From an uncultured Chlorobiaceae bacterium (GTDB taxonomy: Bacteria > Bacteroidota > Chlorobiia > Chlorobiales > Chlorobiaceae), in assembly GCA_903836465.1 (NCBI GenBank), contig CAILRB010000023.1, positions 1-64,000 on the forward strand: a DNA stretch of 64,000 nucleotides, written 5' to 3'. The translations under genes and the position numbers were made by a program. Of the stretch, positions 44,821 to 54,339 are shown piece after piece; the stretch's first letter is position 1; each line of letters begins with the position of its first letter. The notes under the pieces are model-generated. The model ran no database searches, had not been told where the DNA came from, and saw only the letters and a program-made list of their open reading frames with translations.

Positions 44821-45450
44821 ATGGGTGCGATTCTTGGAAAGAAAATCGGCATGACCCGTTTATTCAATGAGAAACGCGAAGCTGTATCCTGCACAATTAT
44901 CGAGGCGGGTCCATGCTTTGTAACACAGGTTAAACGTGTAGATACAGATGGTTACGATGCTTATCAGGTTGGTATTGGTGAAAGAAAGGAAAAAAAAGTA
45001 AGCAAGCCATTACAGGGTCATTACAAAAAAGCTGGTGTTGCACCAGGCTTCAAGTTGGCCGAATTTGATTTTTCAGAGCTACGTCAGGAGCTGCAACTGG
45101 GTAGTCCTGTTAGCGTTGAATCGTTCACCGAAGGTGAGAAGGTCAATGTTCTCGGGGTTTCAAAAGGAAAAGGTTTTGCTGGTGTTATGAAGCGCCACAA
45201 TTTCAGCGGCGGTCAAAGAACCCATGGTCAGTCTGACAGGCAGAGAGCTCCGGGATCTGTCGGTGGTTCATCCGATCCGTCAAGAGTTTTCAAGGGAACC
45301 AGAATGGCCGGACGTATGGGATCAGACAATATTACGGTCAGAAATCTTGAAATCTTCAAGATCATGCCGGAGTCTAATCTTATTGTGATAAAGGGATCTG
45401 TGCCTGGGCCACGAAATTCCTATGTCAAGATTGTTTCTACAAAAAAGTAA
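44821..45450 (+). CDS. rplC: Ribosomal protein L3
   Basis: L3 is an early assembly protein near the peptidyl-transferase centre. From ATG 44821 (AAAAGG upstream) it has 209 residues, beginning [17 protein letters not shown]; the track's earlier start overlaps rpsJ and is not needed. The loop around [19 protein letters not shown] reaches the catalytic centre and is intact. Confidence 0.97.
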   Translation: MGAILGKKIGMTRLFNEKREAVSCTIIEAGPCFVTQVKRVDTDGYDAYQVGIGERKEKKVSKPLQGHYKKAGVAPGFKLAEFDFSELRQELQLGSPVSVESFTEGEKVNVLGVSKGKGFAGVMKRHNFSGGQRTHGQSDRQRAPGSVGGSSDPSRVFKGTRMAGRMGSDNITVRNLEIFKIMPESNLIVIKGSVPGPRNSYVKIVSTKK

Positions 45451-45469
45451 ATGCTGAATGCACGAAGCT

Positions 45470-46096
45470 ATGGAACTTAAAGTCTTAAATACTGCCGGTA
45501 CTGAAACCGGGGAAGTGGTAACGCTCCGTGACGATATATTCGGCGCTGAAATATCTGAACATGCGATGTATCTTGATGTCAAGTCGATACTCGCAAATAG
45601 AAGGCAGGGTACTCACAAGTCAAAAACACGTGGCGAAGTAAGGGGTGGTGGCAGAAAGCCTTTGCGTCAGAAAGGTACTGGCAATGCTCGTCAGGGTTCA
45701 AGCCGTTCGCCGTTGCACATTGGTGGCGGTACTATTTTTGGCCCGGTGCCGCATTCCTATGACCAGAAAGTAAACAAGAAGGTAAAGCTTCTTGCAAGAC
45801 GTTCGGCCCTGAGTTCAAAGGCAAAAGCCGGTCAGATTCTGGTGATTGAGGATTTCAGGTTTGAGCAGATAAAGACCAAGCCATTTGCTGATATTCTGAA
45901 AAACCTTGGTCTTTCAGAGAAAAAAACTCTTATGCTGACCCCCGAGTATGATATGATTATTACACGGTCTGGAAGAAATATAGCGGTTCTTAATATCATG
46001 ACGGCAGATAAGGCTTCAACCTATGATATTCTTCATAGCCATACCCTGCTGGTGCAGAAAACCGCGTTGAAAAAAATTGAAGATACGTTAGGGTAA
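45470..46096 (+). CDS. rplD: Ribosomal protein L4
   Basis: L4 lines the peptide exit tunnel and in some bacteria regulates the S10 operon. From ATG 45470 ([17 protein letters not shown]) it has 208 residues; an in-frame ATG at 45458 would add four. The extended tunnel loop [21 protein letters not shown] and [16 protein letters not shown] is present. Neither start has a strong ribosome-binding site, so translation may be coupled to rplC. Confidence 0.96.
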   Translation: MELKVLNTAGTETGEVVTLRDDIFGAEISEHAMYLDVKSILANRRQGTHKSKTRGEVRGGGRKPLRQKGTGNARQGSSRSPLHIGGGTIFGPVPHSYDQKVNKKVKLLARRSALSSKAKAGQILVIEDFRFEQIKTKPFADILKNLGLSEKKTLMLTPEYDMIITRSGRNIAVLNIMTADKASTYDILHSHTLLVQKTALKKIEDTLG

Positions 46097-46128
46097 TTTG
46101 GAGCTTTCCAGAAAAAGGAGTTAAAGAG

Positions 46129-46440
46129 ATGATAAACCCGTTGTTGCGTCCTTTGTTGACTGAAAAAAGTACCGGGCTGACAGAGAAAAAAGGACAGTAT
46201 GTCTTGATCGTCAAACCTGATGCAGACAAGATTGATATCAGAAAAGCGGTTGAGAAAAAATTTGGAGTCGAGGTAAAGTCAGTTCGTACGATTAACTGTT
46301 TAGGTAAATCACGTGCTCAGAATACGAAAAGAGGCAGGATTACCGGTAAGAAGAGTGATTGGAAAAAAGCTATTATCACCCTTGCAAAGGGTCAGTCGAT
46401 AGACTATTACTCAGGTACAGCCCAGAAGAGCGAAGGATAG
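46129..46440 (+). CDS. rplW: Ribosomal protein L23
   Basis: L23 sits at the tunnel exit and docks trigger factor and SRP. The 103-residue protein starts [25 protein letters not shown] and has the extended loop [32 protein letters not shown] precedes the ATG at good spacing. Confidence 0.96.
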   Translation: MINPLLRPLLTEKSTGLTEKKGQYVLIVKPDADKIDIRKAVEKKFGVEVKSVRTINCLGKSRAQNTKRGRITGKKSDWKKAIITLAKGQSIDYYSGTAQKSEG

Positions 46441-46471
46441 AAATTATAAAAAGGATAGATCATACATTCAA

Positions 46472-47311
46472 ATGGCTATAAGGAAATTAGCGCCGGTTAC
46501 GCCAGGGTCAAGATTCATGTCATACCCTGCATTCGATGAAATCACAAAAAGCACGCCTGAAAAAAGCCTGCTTGTGCCTTTAAAAAAGTCAGGTGGCAGA
46601 AACGCAGCAGGACGGAAGACATCAAGGCACAGAGGTGGTGGACATAAAAGGCATTACAGGATTATTGATTTCAAGCGCAACAAGGATGGCGTTCCTGCAA
46701 CGGTTGCTGCTATTGAATATGATCCGAACCGTTCATCAAGAATTGCATTATTGCATTATAATGATGGAGAAAAACGTTATATTCTCGCCCCGAAAGGTTT
46801 AAATGTTGGCGACAAGGTGGAGAGCGGAGAAAAGGTCGAAATCAAGACCGGCAACACCATGCCGCTGAAAAACATACCGTTAGGTACCGATATTCATAAT
46901 ATTGAGATGAAGGCGGGCAAGGGTGGACAGATTGTAAGGTCTGCCGGGGGATTTGCAGTACTTGCGGCGCGTGAAGGTGATTATGTTACTTTGAAACTTC
47001 CTTCAGGTGAAATCCGCAAGCTTCGTGTTGAATGTCGCGCCACAATCGGTGTTATTGGTAATGCTGATCATGAGAATGTTGTTTTGGGCAAGGCGGGTAG
47101 AAGCCGCTGGCTTGGAATACGTCCTCAGACCAGAGGTATGGCGATGAATCCGGTCGATCACCCGATGGGTGGAGGTGAAGGTAAGTCGAAATCAGGCGGT
47201 GGAAGAAAGCATCCTATGTCTCCGTGGGGACAGCTTGCCAAGGGACAGAAGACCAGAAACAAGAAAAAGGCTTCACAGAAATTGATTGTACGGGGTAGAA
47301 ACGCCAAATAA
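46472..47311 (+). CDS. rplB: Ribosomal protein L2
   Basis: L2 contacts the peptidyl-transferase region and bridges the subunits. The 279 residues include [22 protein letters not shown] and the C-terminal [19 protein letters not shown], with the conserved histidine of the VDHPMGGG loop. The length is normal. It lies 31 bp after rplW. Confidence 0.98.
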   Translation: MAIRKLAPVTPGSRFMSYPAFDEITKSTPEKSLLVPLKKSGGRNAAGRKTSRHRGGGHKRHYRIIDFKRNKDGVPATVAAIEYDPNRSSRIALLHYNDGEKRYILAPKGLNVGDKVESGEKVEIKTGNTMPLKNIPLGTDIHNIEMKAGKGGQIVRSAGGFAVLAAREGDYVTLKLPSGEIRKLRVECRATIGVIGNADHENVVLGKAGRSRWLGIRPQTRGMAMNPVDHPMGGGEGKSKSGGGRKHPMSPWGQLAKGQKTRNKKKASQKLIVRGRNAK

Positions 47312-47344
47312 CTATAGCGGTTAACAACAACAAGCAGAGAAATT

Positions 47345-47644
47345 ATGCCAAGATCACTTAAAAAGGGACCGTTCATTGATATTAAGCTGGAAAAGCGGAT
47401 CCTTGATATGAATAGCAAGGGTGAAAAAAAGGTTATAAAGACCTGGTCCAGAAGTTCAATGATTTCACCTGATTTTGTCGGTCACACGGTAGCGGTGCAT
47501 AATGGAAAAAACCATGTGCCGGTATACGTTGGTGATAATATGGTAGGTCACAAGCTTGGAGAGTTTTCCCCGACAAGATCATTTCGCGGCCATGCTGGTG
47601 GTGGAAAGGCTGAAAAAGGCGGATCAGCACCAAGAAAAAAATAA
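47345..47644 (+). CDS. rpsS: Ribosomal protein S19
   Basis: S19 lies in the 30S head near the A-site finger. The 99-residue protein starts [19 protein letters not shown] and has [23 protein letters not shown] and [16 protein letters not shown]. The lysine-rich tail is common in the family. Confidence 0.97.
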   Translation: MPRSLKKGPFIDIKLEKRILDMNSKGEKKVIKTWSRSSMISPDFVGHTVAVHNGKNHVPVYVGDNMVGHKLGEFSPTRSFRGHAGGGKAEKGGSAPRKK

Positions 47645-47673
47645 ATTGAATAACGCGAAAGGGTAAAGATATC

Positions 47674-48033
47674 ATGGAAGCTAAAGCAATTTTACGGGAT
47701 ACGCCGACATCACCAAGAAAAATGCGTCTTGTGGCAGGTCTTGTTCGTGGAAAGCAGGTCAATCTGGCGAAGGCTATTCTGCTTAACTCAACAAAGGCGG
47801 CTTCACGAAATGTTATGTTGACACTCAAGTCCGCCGTTGCCAATTACGCTCAGCGTAATCCGGATGAACGGGTCAGTGATCAGGAGTTGTTTATCAAAGC
47901 AGTTTTTGTTGACGAAGGTATGACATTGAAACGAACACTTCCAGCCCCGATGGGCAGGGCGTTCAGGATTCGGAAAAGATCGAATCATCTCACGATAGTC
48001 ATTGATAAGATTAAAAATCCAGTAACTAAATAA
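47674..48033 (+). CDS. rplV: Ribosomal protein L22
   Basis: L22 reaches into the exit tunnel through a long hairpin. The 119 residues begin [27 protein letters not shown], and the hairpin [20 protein letters not shown] is complete. AAAGGG precedes the ATG. It lies 16 bp before rpsC. Confidence 0.97.
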   Translation: MEAKAILRDTPTSPRKMRLVAGLVRGKQVNLAKAILLNSTKAASRNVMLTLKSAVANYAQRNPDERVSDQELFIKAVFVDEGMTLKRTLPAPMGRAFRIRKRSNHLTIVIDKIKNPVTK

Positions 48034-48048
48034 AATAAGGAGAGAGCA

Positions 48049-48810
48049 TTGGGTCAGAAAGTTAATCCTACTGGATTTAGGCTGGGAATTATCAGGGATT
48101 GGGCTTCACGCTGGTATGATGACAGTCCGGTTATTTCGGAAAAAATCAAGCAAGATCATGTTATTCGTACGTATGTTCTTGCAAGGTTGAAGAAGGAAAG
48201 GGCTGGTATTGCTCGTATTATTATTGAGAGAACAACAAAGCACGTCAAGATCAATATCTATGCAGCACGGCCTGGTGCTGTTGTAGGAAGAAAAGGTGAG
48301 GAGATCAATAATCTCTCCCAGGAGTTAAGCCGTATCACCGGTAAAGAGGTAAAGATTGATGTTGTTGAGGTTGTAAAGCCGGAAATTGAGGCTCAGCTTA
48401 TTGGTGACAACATCGCTTATCAGCTTGAGAATCGTGTTTCTTTCAGAAGAGCGATGAAACAGGCAATTCAGCAGGCAATGCGCTCTGGAGCTGAAGGTGT
48501 AAGGATCAGATGCGGTGGTCGCCTTGGTGGCGCTGAAATAGCCCGTTCAGAGCAGTATAAGGAAGGAAAAATTCCGCTTCATACCATTCGTGCCAATGTT
48601 GATTATGCAAGTGTTACAGCACATACAATTGCCGGTACAATTGGAATCAAGGTATGGGTTTACAAAGGTGAAGTGCTTGTACAGCGTATTGACGCCATAG
48701 AAGAAGAGGAGATGAAGAGGATGAAAGACAGACGAAGCGATGCTGGTGCAAGAAATCGCGATACTCGCGATGGCCGTGCCAAACGCCGCAATCGTACCAA
48801 ACGATCATAA
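48049..48810 (+). CDS. rpsC: Ribosomal protein S3
   Basis: S3 helps to form the mRNA entry channel. The 253-residue protein begins [22 protein letters not shown], with a TTG start after GGAGAGAG. The KH domain contains [16 protein letters not shown]. The C terminus is a long arginine-rich tail ([20 protein letters not shown]) that is longer than in E. coli. Confidence 0.97.
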   Translation: MGQKVNPTGFRLGIIRDWASRWYDDSPVISEKIKQDHVIRTYVLARLKKERAGIARIIIERTTKHVKINIYAARPGAVVGRKGEEINNLSQELSRITGKEVKIDVVEVVKPEIEAQLIGDNIAYQLENRVSFRRAMKQAIQQAMRSGAEGVRIRCGGRLGGAEIARSEQYKEGKIPLHTIRANVDYASVTAHTIAGTIGIKVWVYKGEVLVQRIDAIEEEEMKRMKDRRSDAGARNRDTRDGRAKRRNRTKRS

Positions 48811-48853
48811 TATCAAGTACCATACAATCAGAAAATAGAATGGAGTTGCCTGT

Positions 48854-49273
48854 ATGTTAATGCCAAAGAGAGTTAAATATAGAAAGACACAAAGAGGCCG
48901 GATGAAAGGCAATTCAGGTCGTGGTACATCGGTATCTTTTGGTTCCTTCGGTTTGAAAGCCGTGGAGCAGGCATGGATCACCAGCCGCCAGATTGAAGCT
49001 GCCCGTGTTGCAATGACCAGATTTATGAAGAGAGATGGTAAAATCTGGATCAGGATTTTCCCGGACAAGCCAGTAACCCAAAAACCTGCAGAAACCCGAA
49101 TGGGATCTGGTAAAGGTTCTCCTGAATTCTGGGTTGCGGTTGTAAAGCCAGGAAGAATAATGTTTGAAGCTGATGGAGTGCCGAAAGAGGTGGCTACAGA
49201 GGCTTTCAGGTTGGCTGCAAAAAAACTGCCGATCAAGACCAGATTCATAGTCCGTCCTGATTACGAAGATTAA
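48854..49273 (+). CDS. rplP: Ribosomal protein L16
   Basis: L16 positions the A-site tRNA on the 50S subunit. The 139-residue protein has [42 protein letters not shown] and the loop [24 protein letters not shown]. The sequence and length are ordinary. Confidence 0.97.
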   Translation: MLMPKRVKYRKTQRGRMKGNSGRGTSVSFGSFGLKAVEQAWITSRQIEAARVAMTRFMKRDGKIWIRIFPDKPVTQKPAETRMGSGKGSPEFWVAVVKPGRIMFEADGVPKEVATEAFRLAAKKLPIKTRFIVRPDYED

Positions 49274-49307
49274 CCGAGCAACTAATTCGACAAGAGGGTT
49301 ACTTATT

Positions 49308-49514
49308 ATGAAAAAGTATGAAATTGCGGCATTGAGCAAGCAGGAATTGACCGACAAGCTCAAAGAGCTTGAAGAAAGACTTGCTGATATCAATTTTTTT
49401 AGGGTTATTGAGCAGCCGCAGAATCCAATGGTTTTCCGCAATTCCAGAAAGGATATTGCACGCATGAAAAACAGGCTCCATCAGCTTGCGGCTGCTGAGG
49501 CTGGACTTGTTTGA
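49308..49514 (+). CDS. rpmC: Ribosomal protein L29
   Basis: L29 is a small helical-hairpin protein near the tunnel exit. The 68 residues run MKKYEIAALSKQELTDKLKELEERL to NSRKDIARMKNRLHQL, with the usual RNSRKDIARMK motif. It lies 33 bp before rpsQ. Confidence 0.95.
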   Translation: MKKYEIAALSKQELTDKLKELEERLADINFFRVIEQPQNPMVFRNSRKDIARMKNRLHQLAAAEAGLV

Positions 49515-49547
49515 CGGAAAGGAAAACAATAAAACGGTTTAACTTAC

Positions 49548-49847
49548 ATGGAAGAAAATAAAATGGGCAGTGAATCGATGGAACCGAGTGCTCCAGTAAG
49601 AGGAAGAAAAAAGAGCTGGTTAGGTAAGGTTGTCAGTGACAAGATGGACAAAGCTTGTATAGTAGCTGTTGAGCGCAGTGTTCAACACCCGGTTTACAAG
49701 AAATATTTCAAGAAGACGACAAGGCTGATGGCTCATGATGAAAAAAATGAGGCAGGAATTGGCGATCTTGTCAAGGTCGTTGAGTGTCGTCCGTTGAGTA
49801 AAAGAAAAAGCTGCCGTCTGGTTGAAATTATAGAGAAAGCCAGGTAA
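49548..49847 (+). CDS. rpsQ: Ribosomal protein S17
   Basis: S17 is a primary 16S rRNA-binding protein with an OB fold. The core [28 protein letters not shown] and [21 protein letters not shown] is complete. Three in-frame ATGs (49548, 49563, 49578) offer alternative starts; the first 15 residues are poorly conserved, and I keep the longest form (99 residues). GGAAG precedes 49563, which may be the real start. Confidence 0.93.
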   Translation: MEENKMGSESMEPSAPVRGRKKSWLGKVVSDKMDKACIVAVERSVQHPVYKKYFKKTTRLMAHDEKNEAGIGDLVKVVECRPLSKRKSCRLVEIIEKAR

Positions 49848-49885
49848 GAGAAGATTTTTATACATTTATTAAAGTTTGAAACAGG

Positions 49886-50254
49886 ATGATCCAGAAAGAA
49901 ACAAATCTGGTTGTTGCCGATAACAGTGGAGCCAAAAAAGTTCGCTGTATTCATGTTTTCGGTGGAACCGGGAGGCGATATGCCTCATTGGGTGATCAGA
50001 TTATTGTATCGGTCAAAGCGGCGGTGCCTGGCGGAATTGTCAAGAAGAAAGATGTCTGCAAAGCCGTTGTCGTTCGCTGTGTTAAAGAGTCGCGGAGAAA
50101 AGATGGTTCGTATATTCGTTTTGACGAGAATGCGGTTGTTCTCCTCAATGCTCAGGGTGAACCGAGAGGAACCCGCATCTTCGGACCTGTTGCAAGAGAA
50201 CTTCGTGACCGGAAGTTTATGAAGATTGTTTCTCTGGCTCCGGAAGTCTTGTAA
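49886..50254 (+). CDS. rplN: Ribosomal protein L14
   Basis: L14 is a 50S interface protein. The 122 residues begin [27 protein letters not shown] and end [12 protein letters not shown], as usual. It is followed after 10 bp by a tRNA-Gly gene rather than directly by rplX. Confidence 0.97.
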   Translation: MIQKETNLVVADNSGAKKVRCIHVFGGTGRRYASLGDQIIVSVKAAVPGGIVKKKDVCKAVVVRCVKESRRKDGSYIRFDENAVVLLNAQGEPRGTRIFGPVARELRDRKFMKIVSLAPEVL

Positions 50255-50264
50255 GGCGTTTCAG

Positions 50265-50337
50265 GCGGGAGTAACTCAGTTGGTAGAGTCACAGCCTTCC
50301 AAGCTGTTGGTCGCGAGTTCGAGTCTCGTCTCCCGCT
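50265..50337 (+). tRNA. tRNA-Gly (anticodon TCC)
   Basis: A complete 73-base cloverleaf folds by eye: acceptor GCGGGAG with CTCCCGC, D stem ACTC/GAGT, anticodon stem ACAGC/GCTGT around CTTCCAA (anticodon TCC), variable TGGTC, and T stem GCGAG/CTCGT around TTCGAGT. CCA is not encoded. It lies inside the ribosomal operon, 10 bp after rplN and 35 bp before rplX, so its processing by RNase P and 3' nucleases would cut the operon mRNA. Confidence 0.95.
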
Positions 50338-50372
50338 CAGGATTTTATGAAATACTATCATATCAGTGAAAA

Positions 50373-50615
50373 ATGAAAACAGGGATTAAGAAGGTTAAGC
50401 TGCATGTCAAGAAAAACGACTCGGTCGTTGTTATCAGCGGTAACGATAAAGGAAAAGCTGGCAAAATTCTGAAAGTATTTCCTCTAAAAAGTCGTGTTAT
50501 TGTAGAAGGGGTTAATATCAGAAAACGTCATACCCGACCGGCTCAGGGTCAGTCGCAGGGGTCGATCATTGAGAGAGAGTTCCCTATACACTCATCTAAC
50601 GTGAAGAAAAGTTAA
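50373..50615 (+). CDS. rplX: Ribosomal protein L24
   Basis: L24 starts 50S assembly. The 80-residue protein has the KOW motif [23 protein letters not shown] and [15 protein letters not shown]. It ends slightly early compared with 100-residue relatives ([10 protein letters not shown]). It follows the tRNA gene directly, so its mRNA 5' end may be produced by tRNA 3' processing. Confidence 0.95.
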   Translation: MKTGIKKVKLHVKKNDSVVVISGNDKGKAGKILKVFPLKSRVIVEGVNIRKRHTRPAQGQSQGSIIEREFPIHSSNVKKS

Positions 50616-50665
50616 GTATTTCTCATAAATGCAAGGATGACAAAGACCATCCTGGTAAACTGATA

Positions 50666-51262
50666 ATGAACAAGATGGACAAGAATAAAGAGATGACACA
50701 GGCAACTCCTTCGGTAGCAAGACTTGAGACTTTCTATAAAGAGAAAGTAACGCCAAATCTTATTGAGCGCTTTCAGTACAAGAATGTCATGAAAGTCCCC
50801 CGACTCAAAAAAATATCCATTAATATTGGTGTTGGTGCCGCTGCAGCAGAACCAAAGTTGCTTGAAATAGCTCTCCAGGAACTTGCCCAGATTACAGGCC
50901 AGAAACCACAGATACGTAAATCCAAAAAGGCGATATCGAACTTCAAATTACGTGAAGGTCAGGCTATAGGATGCCGTGTAACACTCCGTCGCAAGGTTAT
51001 GTATGAGTTCTTTGACCGTTTTGTCAGTCTTGCCGTTCCAAGGATACGTGATTTCCGCGGGCTAAGCGATACCAGTTTCGATGGTCGTGGAAACTACACA
51101 GCGGGAGTAAGGGAGCAGATTATATTTCCGGAAATCGATATTGATAAGGTACCGAGAATATCCGGAATGGATATCAGCTTTGTAACCTCGGCTTCTACCG
51201 ATGAAGAGGCTTACGTACTGCTTTCGGAACTTGGAATGCCATTTAAAAAGAAGAACAACTAA
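50666..51262 (+). CDS. rplE: Ribosomal protein L5
   Basis: L5 binds 5S rRNA and the central protuberance. The 198 residues include [47 protein letters not shown] and [18 protein letters not shown]. The first 15 residues vary and the ribosome-binding site is weak, so a slightly later start is possible. Confidence 0.95.
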   Translation: MNKMDKNKEMTQATPSVARLETFYKEKVTPNLIERFQYKNVMKVPRLKKISINIGVGAAAAEPKLLEIALQELAQITGQKPQIRKSKKAISNFKLREGQAIGCRVTLRRKVMYEFFDRFVSLAVPRIRDFRGLSDTSFDGRGNYTAGVREQIIFPEIDIDKVPRISGMDISFVTSASTDEEAYVLLSELGMPFKKKNN

Positions 51263-51278
51263 ATAATTTAGAAAACAG

Positions 51279-51548
51279 ATGGCCAAGAAAAGCGTTATAG
51301 CAAGGAACGAAAAAAGAATAAGGCTTGTAGCAAAGTATGCAGACCTTCGTGCGGAGTTGATTAAAGCCGGTGACTATGAAGCTCTCCGTAAGCTTCCAAG
51401 GGACAGTGCAGCGACAAGGGTGCGTAATCGTTGTGTGCTTACCGGTCGTGGAAGAGGTGTCTATGCCAAATTTGGACTTTGCAGGCATATGTTCCGCAAG
51501 TTCAGTCTTGAAGGGAAGTTGCCCGGGATTAAAAAAGCAAGCTGGTAA
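51279..51548 (+). CDS. rpsN: Ribosomal protein S14 (zinc-free form)
   Basis: S14 is part of the 30S head. The 89-residue protein is the long form: [24 protein letters not shown] at the start and [22 protein letters not shown] later. The paired CxxC motifs of the zinc form are absent, with only two single cysteines left. Confidence 0.96.
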   Translation: MAKKSVIARNEKRIRLVAKYADLRAELIKAGDYEALRKLPRDSAATRVRNRCVLTGRGRGVYAKFGLCRHMFRKFSLEGKLPGIKKASW

Positions 51549-51610
51549 GTTCGCTTGCCTGTAGTCAAAGAAAGGTATTTGTTCATTTTAGAAAGTAACC
51601 AACGTTCGCT

Positions 51611-52006
51611 ATGCCTGTAACGGATTCTATTGCAGATTATATCACCCGTATCAGAAATGCGGGAAGAGCAAAAAATAAAACAACCGATGTCCCGTATTCA
51701 AAGCTGCGGGAAAACCTCTCGCAATTGCTCGTGGAGAAAGGGTACATAAAAAGCTTTACGGTCATAACAACTGAAAAATTCCCTTTTTTGCGGATTGATC
51801 TGAAGTATACGGCCAGCGGGGATCCTGCCATCAAGGAGATCACCCGGGTAAGCAAACCCGGTCGGCGTGTTTATGACGGAAAAGATATTAAAAAATATCT
51901 TGGTGGTCTCGGTTTGTACATCCTTTCTTCATCGAAAGGAGTTATAACCGACAAAGAGGCCAGGGCACAGGGCGTAGGCGGTGAAATCCTGTTCCGTATC
52001 TATTAA
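51611..52006 (+). CDS. rpsH: Ribosomal protein S8
   Basis: S8 binds the 16S central domain and in E. coli represses the spc operon. The 131 residues read [22 protein letters not shown], with the C-terminal STSK-like motif [24 protein letters not shown]. The length is ordinary. Confidence 0.97.
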   Translation: MPVTDSIADYITRIRNAGRAKNKTTDVPYSKLRENLSQLLVEKGYIKSFTVITTEKFPFLRIDLKYTASGDPAIKEITRVSKPGRRVYDGKDIKKYLGGLGLYILSSSKGVITDKEARAQGVGGEILFRIY

Positions 52007-52033
52007 TTATAAGCCAGAGAGCATTAGAATACC

Positions 52034-52573
52034 ATGTCAAGAATAGGAAAAATGCCCATAACCCTGAGTAATCAGGCCAGGATAGAGATCAGCGATATGA
52101 ACATCAGGGTATCCGGTCCTAAAGGTACTCTGGAACAGAGGCTGACAGATCAGGTTACGATTTCAGAAGAGGGAGGACTCCTTACTGTTTTGAGAGTCGA
52201 CGACAGTAAAAAGGCAAAAGCTCAGCACGGTCTTTATCGCATGCTTATCAGTAATATGGTTGATGGTGTGACCAAAGGTTTTACCAGAAAACTTGAAATT
52301 GCCGGTGTCGGGTATCGTGCAGAACTTAAAAATGATCTGCTTGCATTGACTCTTGGCTATTCACATATGATTTATTTCAAGGCTCCTGACGAGATCAAAA
52401 TAGAGGTACCGGATCAGGTTACCATTCTTGTAAGCGGTATTGATAAAGCCTTGGTCGGTCAGGTTGCCGCCAAGATTCGCTCATTCAGAAAACCTGAACC
52501 TTATCGCGGAAAAGGTATCAAGTACGAAGGTGAAGTGATACGCCGCAAGGAAGGTAAGGCTGCAGGTAAATAA
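52034..52573 (+). CDS. rplF: Ribosomal protein L6
   Basis: L6 lies near the GTPase centre of the 50S subunit. The 179 residues have MSRIGKMPITLSNQ, GFTRKLEIAGVGYRAEL and the C-terminal GQVAAKIRSFRKPEPYRGKGIKYEGE. Nothing is unusual. Confidence 0.97.
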   Translation: MSRIGKMPITLSNQARIEISDMNIRVSGPKGTLEQRLTDQVTISEEGGLLTVLRVDDSKKAKAQHGLYRMLISNMVDGVTKGFTRKLEIAGVGYRAELKNDLLALTLGYSHMIYFKAPDEIKIEVPDQVTILVSGIDKALVGQVAAKIRSFRKPEPYRGKGIKYEGEVIRRKEGKAAGK

Positions 52574-52626
52574 CGAAGGAAGAATACAAGTAGTCAGGCA
52601 ATAACATATTACAACGGTTCAAGAGA

Positions 52627-52986
52627 ATGAGTCAAATCGATAAAGCCTCCCGGAGGCAGAAAATCAAGGACAGAAGCAGAGCGAATGTCCAGGGTACACA
52701 GGTAAAGCCGAGGCTTTGTGTCTACAGGAGCCTTTCAGAGATTTATGCGCAACTGATTGATGATGTGAACGGTAAAACGTTGATGGCGGCATCAACGATG
52801 TCGAAAGAGAACAAGGCTCTTCAGGGCACAAAATCTGAATTATGCCGTATCATCGGCAGTCAGATCGGTCAGAAAGCCCTTGCCGCAGGTATAACAAATG
52901 TAGTATTTGACAGGAATGGATTTCGTTATCATGGCAGAGTCAAGGCATTGGCTGATGGTGCGAGAGAGGCAGGACTGATCTTTTAA
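52627..52986 (+). CDS. rplR: Ribosomal protein L18
   Basis: L18 carries 5S rRNA into the 50S subunit. The 119-residue protein has [26 protein letters not shown] and [26 protein letters not shown], typical of the family. It lies 23 bp before rpsE. Confidence 0.97.
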   Translation: MSQIDKASRRQKIKDRSRANVQGTQVKPRLCVYRSLSEIYAQLIDDVNGKTLMAASTMSKENKALQGTKSELCRIIGSQIGQKALAAGITNVVFDRNGFRYHGRVKALADGAREAGLIF

Positions 52987-53009
52987 AAACTTTTCAAAGA
53001 GATAGGTAA

Positions 53010-53528
53010 ATGGCGAAAACATCTGCTAAGAGTATCAGACCCGGTGAATTAAATCTGAAAGAGAAGCTGGTTCATATCAACAGGACTGCGAAGGTTGTTA
53101 AAGGCGGTAAGCGTTTCGGATTCAATGCTATTGTTGTTGTCGGCGATAAAGAGGGTCATGTCGGTTACGGGCTTGGTAAGGCAAACGAAGTACAGGATGC
53201 CATTGCAAAAGGTATCGAAGATGGCAAAAAAAATGTGATTAAGGTGCCTATTGTCAAGGGAACTATACCACATCAGATTGTGGTAAAGTATGGTTCCGCC
53301 AAAGTAATGATGAAGCCTGCAACTCCTGGAACCGGTCTTATTGCCGGTGGCGCAGTCAGGGCTGTTCTTGAAATGGCAGGTATTCACGATATTTTGACGA
53401 AATCGCTTGGATCATCGAACCCGCATAATGTTGTAAAAGCTGCAATCAAGGGGCTGCAGAGTATGTCTGACGCTTATGATGTGGGTGAAAGAAGGTCAAA
53501 GAGCCTGACTGAGGTTTTTGAAAGCTAA
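53010..53528 (+). CDS. rpsE: Ribosomal protein S5
   Basis: S5 helps accuracy and mRNA unwinding at the 30S entry. The 172 residues include ELKEK-like [39 protein letters not shown] and [26 protein letters not shown]. The spectinomycin-related loop is intact. Confidence 0.97.
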   Translation: MAKTSAKSIRPGELNLKEKLVHINRTAKVVKGGKRFGFNAIVVVGDKEGHVGYGLGKANEVQDAIAKGIEDGKKNVIKVPIVKGTIPHQIVVKYGSAKVMMKPATPGTGLIAGGAVRAVLEMAGIHDILTKSLGSSNPHNVVKAAIKGLQSMSDAYDVGERRSKSLTEVFES

Positions 53529-53545
53529 AATGAGAGAATGCGATC

Positions 53546-53731
53546 ATGAGTGATAAAATATTGAAAGTTACCCAGGTCCGTAGTGTCATTGGGTGTACAA
53601 AAAAACAGAAAGCAACAATTCAGGCACTTGGACTCGGAAGACCGAATTACAGTGTTGACAGGCAGGACAATCCCTGCACAAGAGGACAGATCAGGGTCGT
53701 ACAGCACCTTGTAAAGGTTGAAGAAGTCTAA
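53546..53731 (+). CDS. rpmD: Ribosomal protein L30
   Basis: The 61-residue L30 reads LKVTQVRSVIGCTKKQKATIQALGL and GQIRVVQHLVKVEEV, the usual two-helix, three-strand form. It lies 17 bp after rpsE. Confidence 0.95.
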   Translation: MSDKILKVTQVRSVIGCTKKQKATIQALGLGRPNYSVDRQDNPCTRGQIRVVQHLVKVEEV

Positions 53732-53765
53732 GATTTTTACTAATAGCAAGTCGGGAATTGAAACC

Positions 53766-54320
53766 ATGGATTTAAGTTCACTTCGTCCAGCAAAAGGCGC
53801 AGTAAAAAACAAAAAGAGGGTTGGCCGCGGTCAGGGTTCAGGTAATGGAACGACCGCAGGCAAAGGTAATAATGGCCAGCAGTCACGAAGTGGCTACAAG
53901 AGACCTCTCATTGAGGGTGGACAGGTTCCCGTGTATCGGCGCCTCCCGAAATTCGGGTTTACACCTCTTGACAAAAAACCGGTCAATACCGTAAATCTTA
54001 CCCAGATCGACAAGTGGGTACAGGATGGTCTTGTCGCAAATGAGATTACGATTCTTGATCTCAAGTCTCTCCTTCATGCCAGTAATGCTGATTATTTCAA
54101 AGTTCTCGGTAATGGTGAACTGACGAGCGCGATTAAAATAAACGCACATGCATTCAGTAAAAGTGCCGAGGAGAAGATTACTGCTGCAGGCGGGGAAGCA
54201 ATCAAGGCATTCCGTACGCTTGAAGAAGCATCAAAGGTCAGGGATCTGCCGTTTGAAGAGGCACTCTTGAAACCAAAAGCCAAACTGGTAAAGAGATCCA
54301 AAAAAACAACCAAGCCCTGA
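53766..54320 (+). CDS. rplO: Ribosomal protein L15
   Basis: L15 is a late assembly protein of the 50S subunit. From ATG 53766 it has 184 residues, MDLSSLRPAKGAVKNKKRVGRG, then GNGTTAGKGNNGQQSRSGYKRP and FEGGQ-like IEGGQVPVYRRLPKFGF. The track's start at 53718 overlaps rpmD and adds a non-conserved leader. The lysine-rich tail is long. Confidence 0.95.
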   Translation: MDLSSLRPAKGAVKNKKRVGRGQGSGNGTTAGKGNNGQQSRSGYKRPLIEGGQVPVYRRLPKFGFTPLDKKPVNTVNLTQIDKWVQDGLVANEITILDLKSLLHASNADYFKVLGNGELTSAIKINAHAFSKSAEEKITAAGGEAIKAFRTLEEASKVRDLPFEEALLKPKAKLVKRSKKTTKP

Positions 54321-54339
54321 ATATTGATAAAAGGACGCT

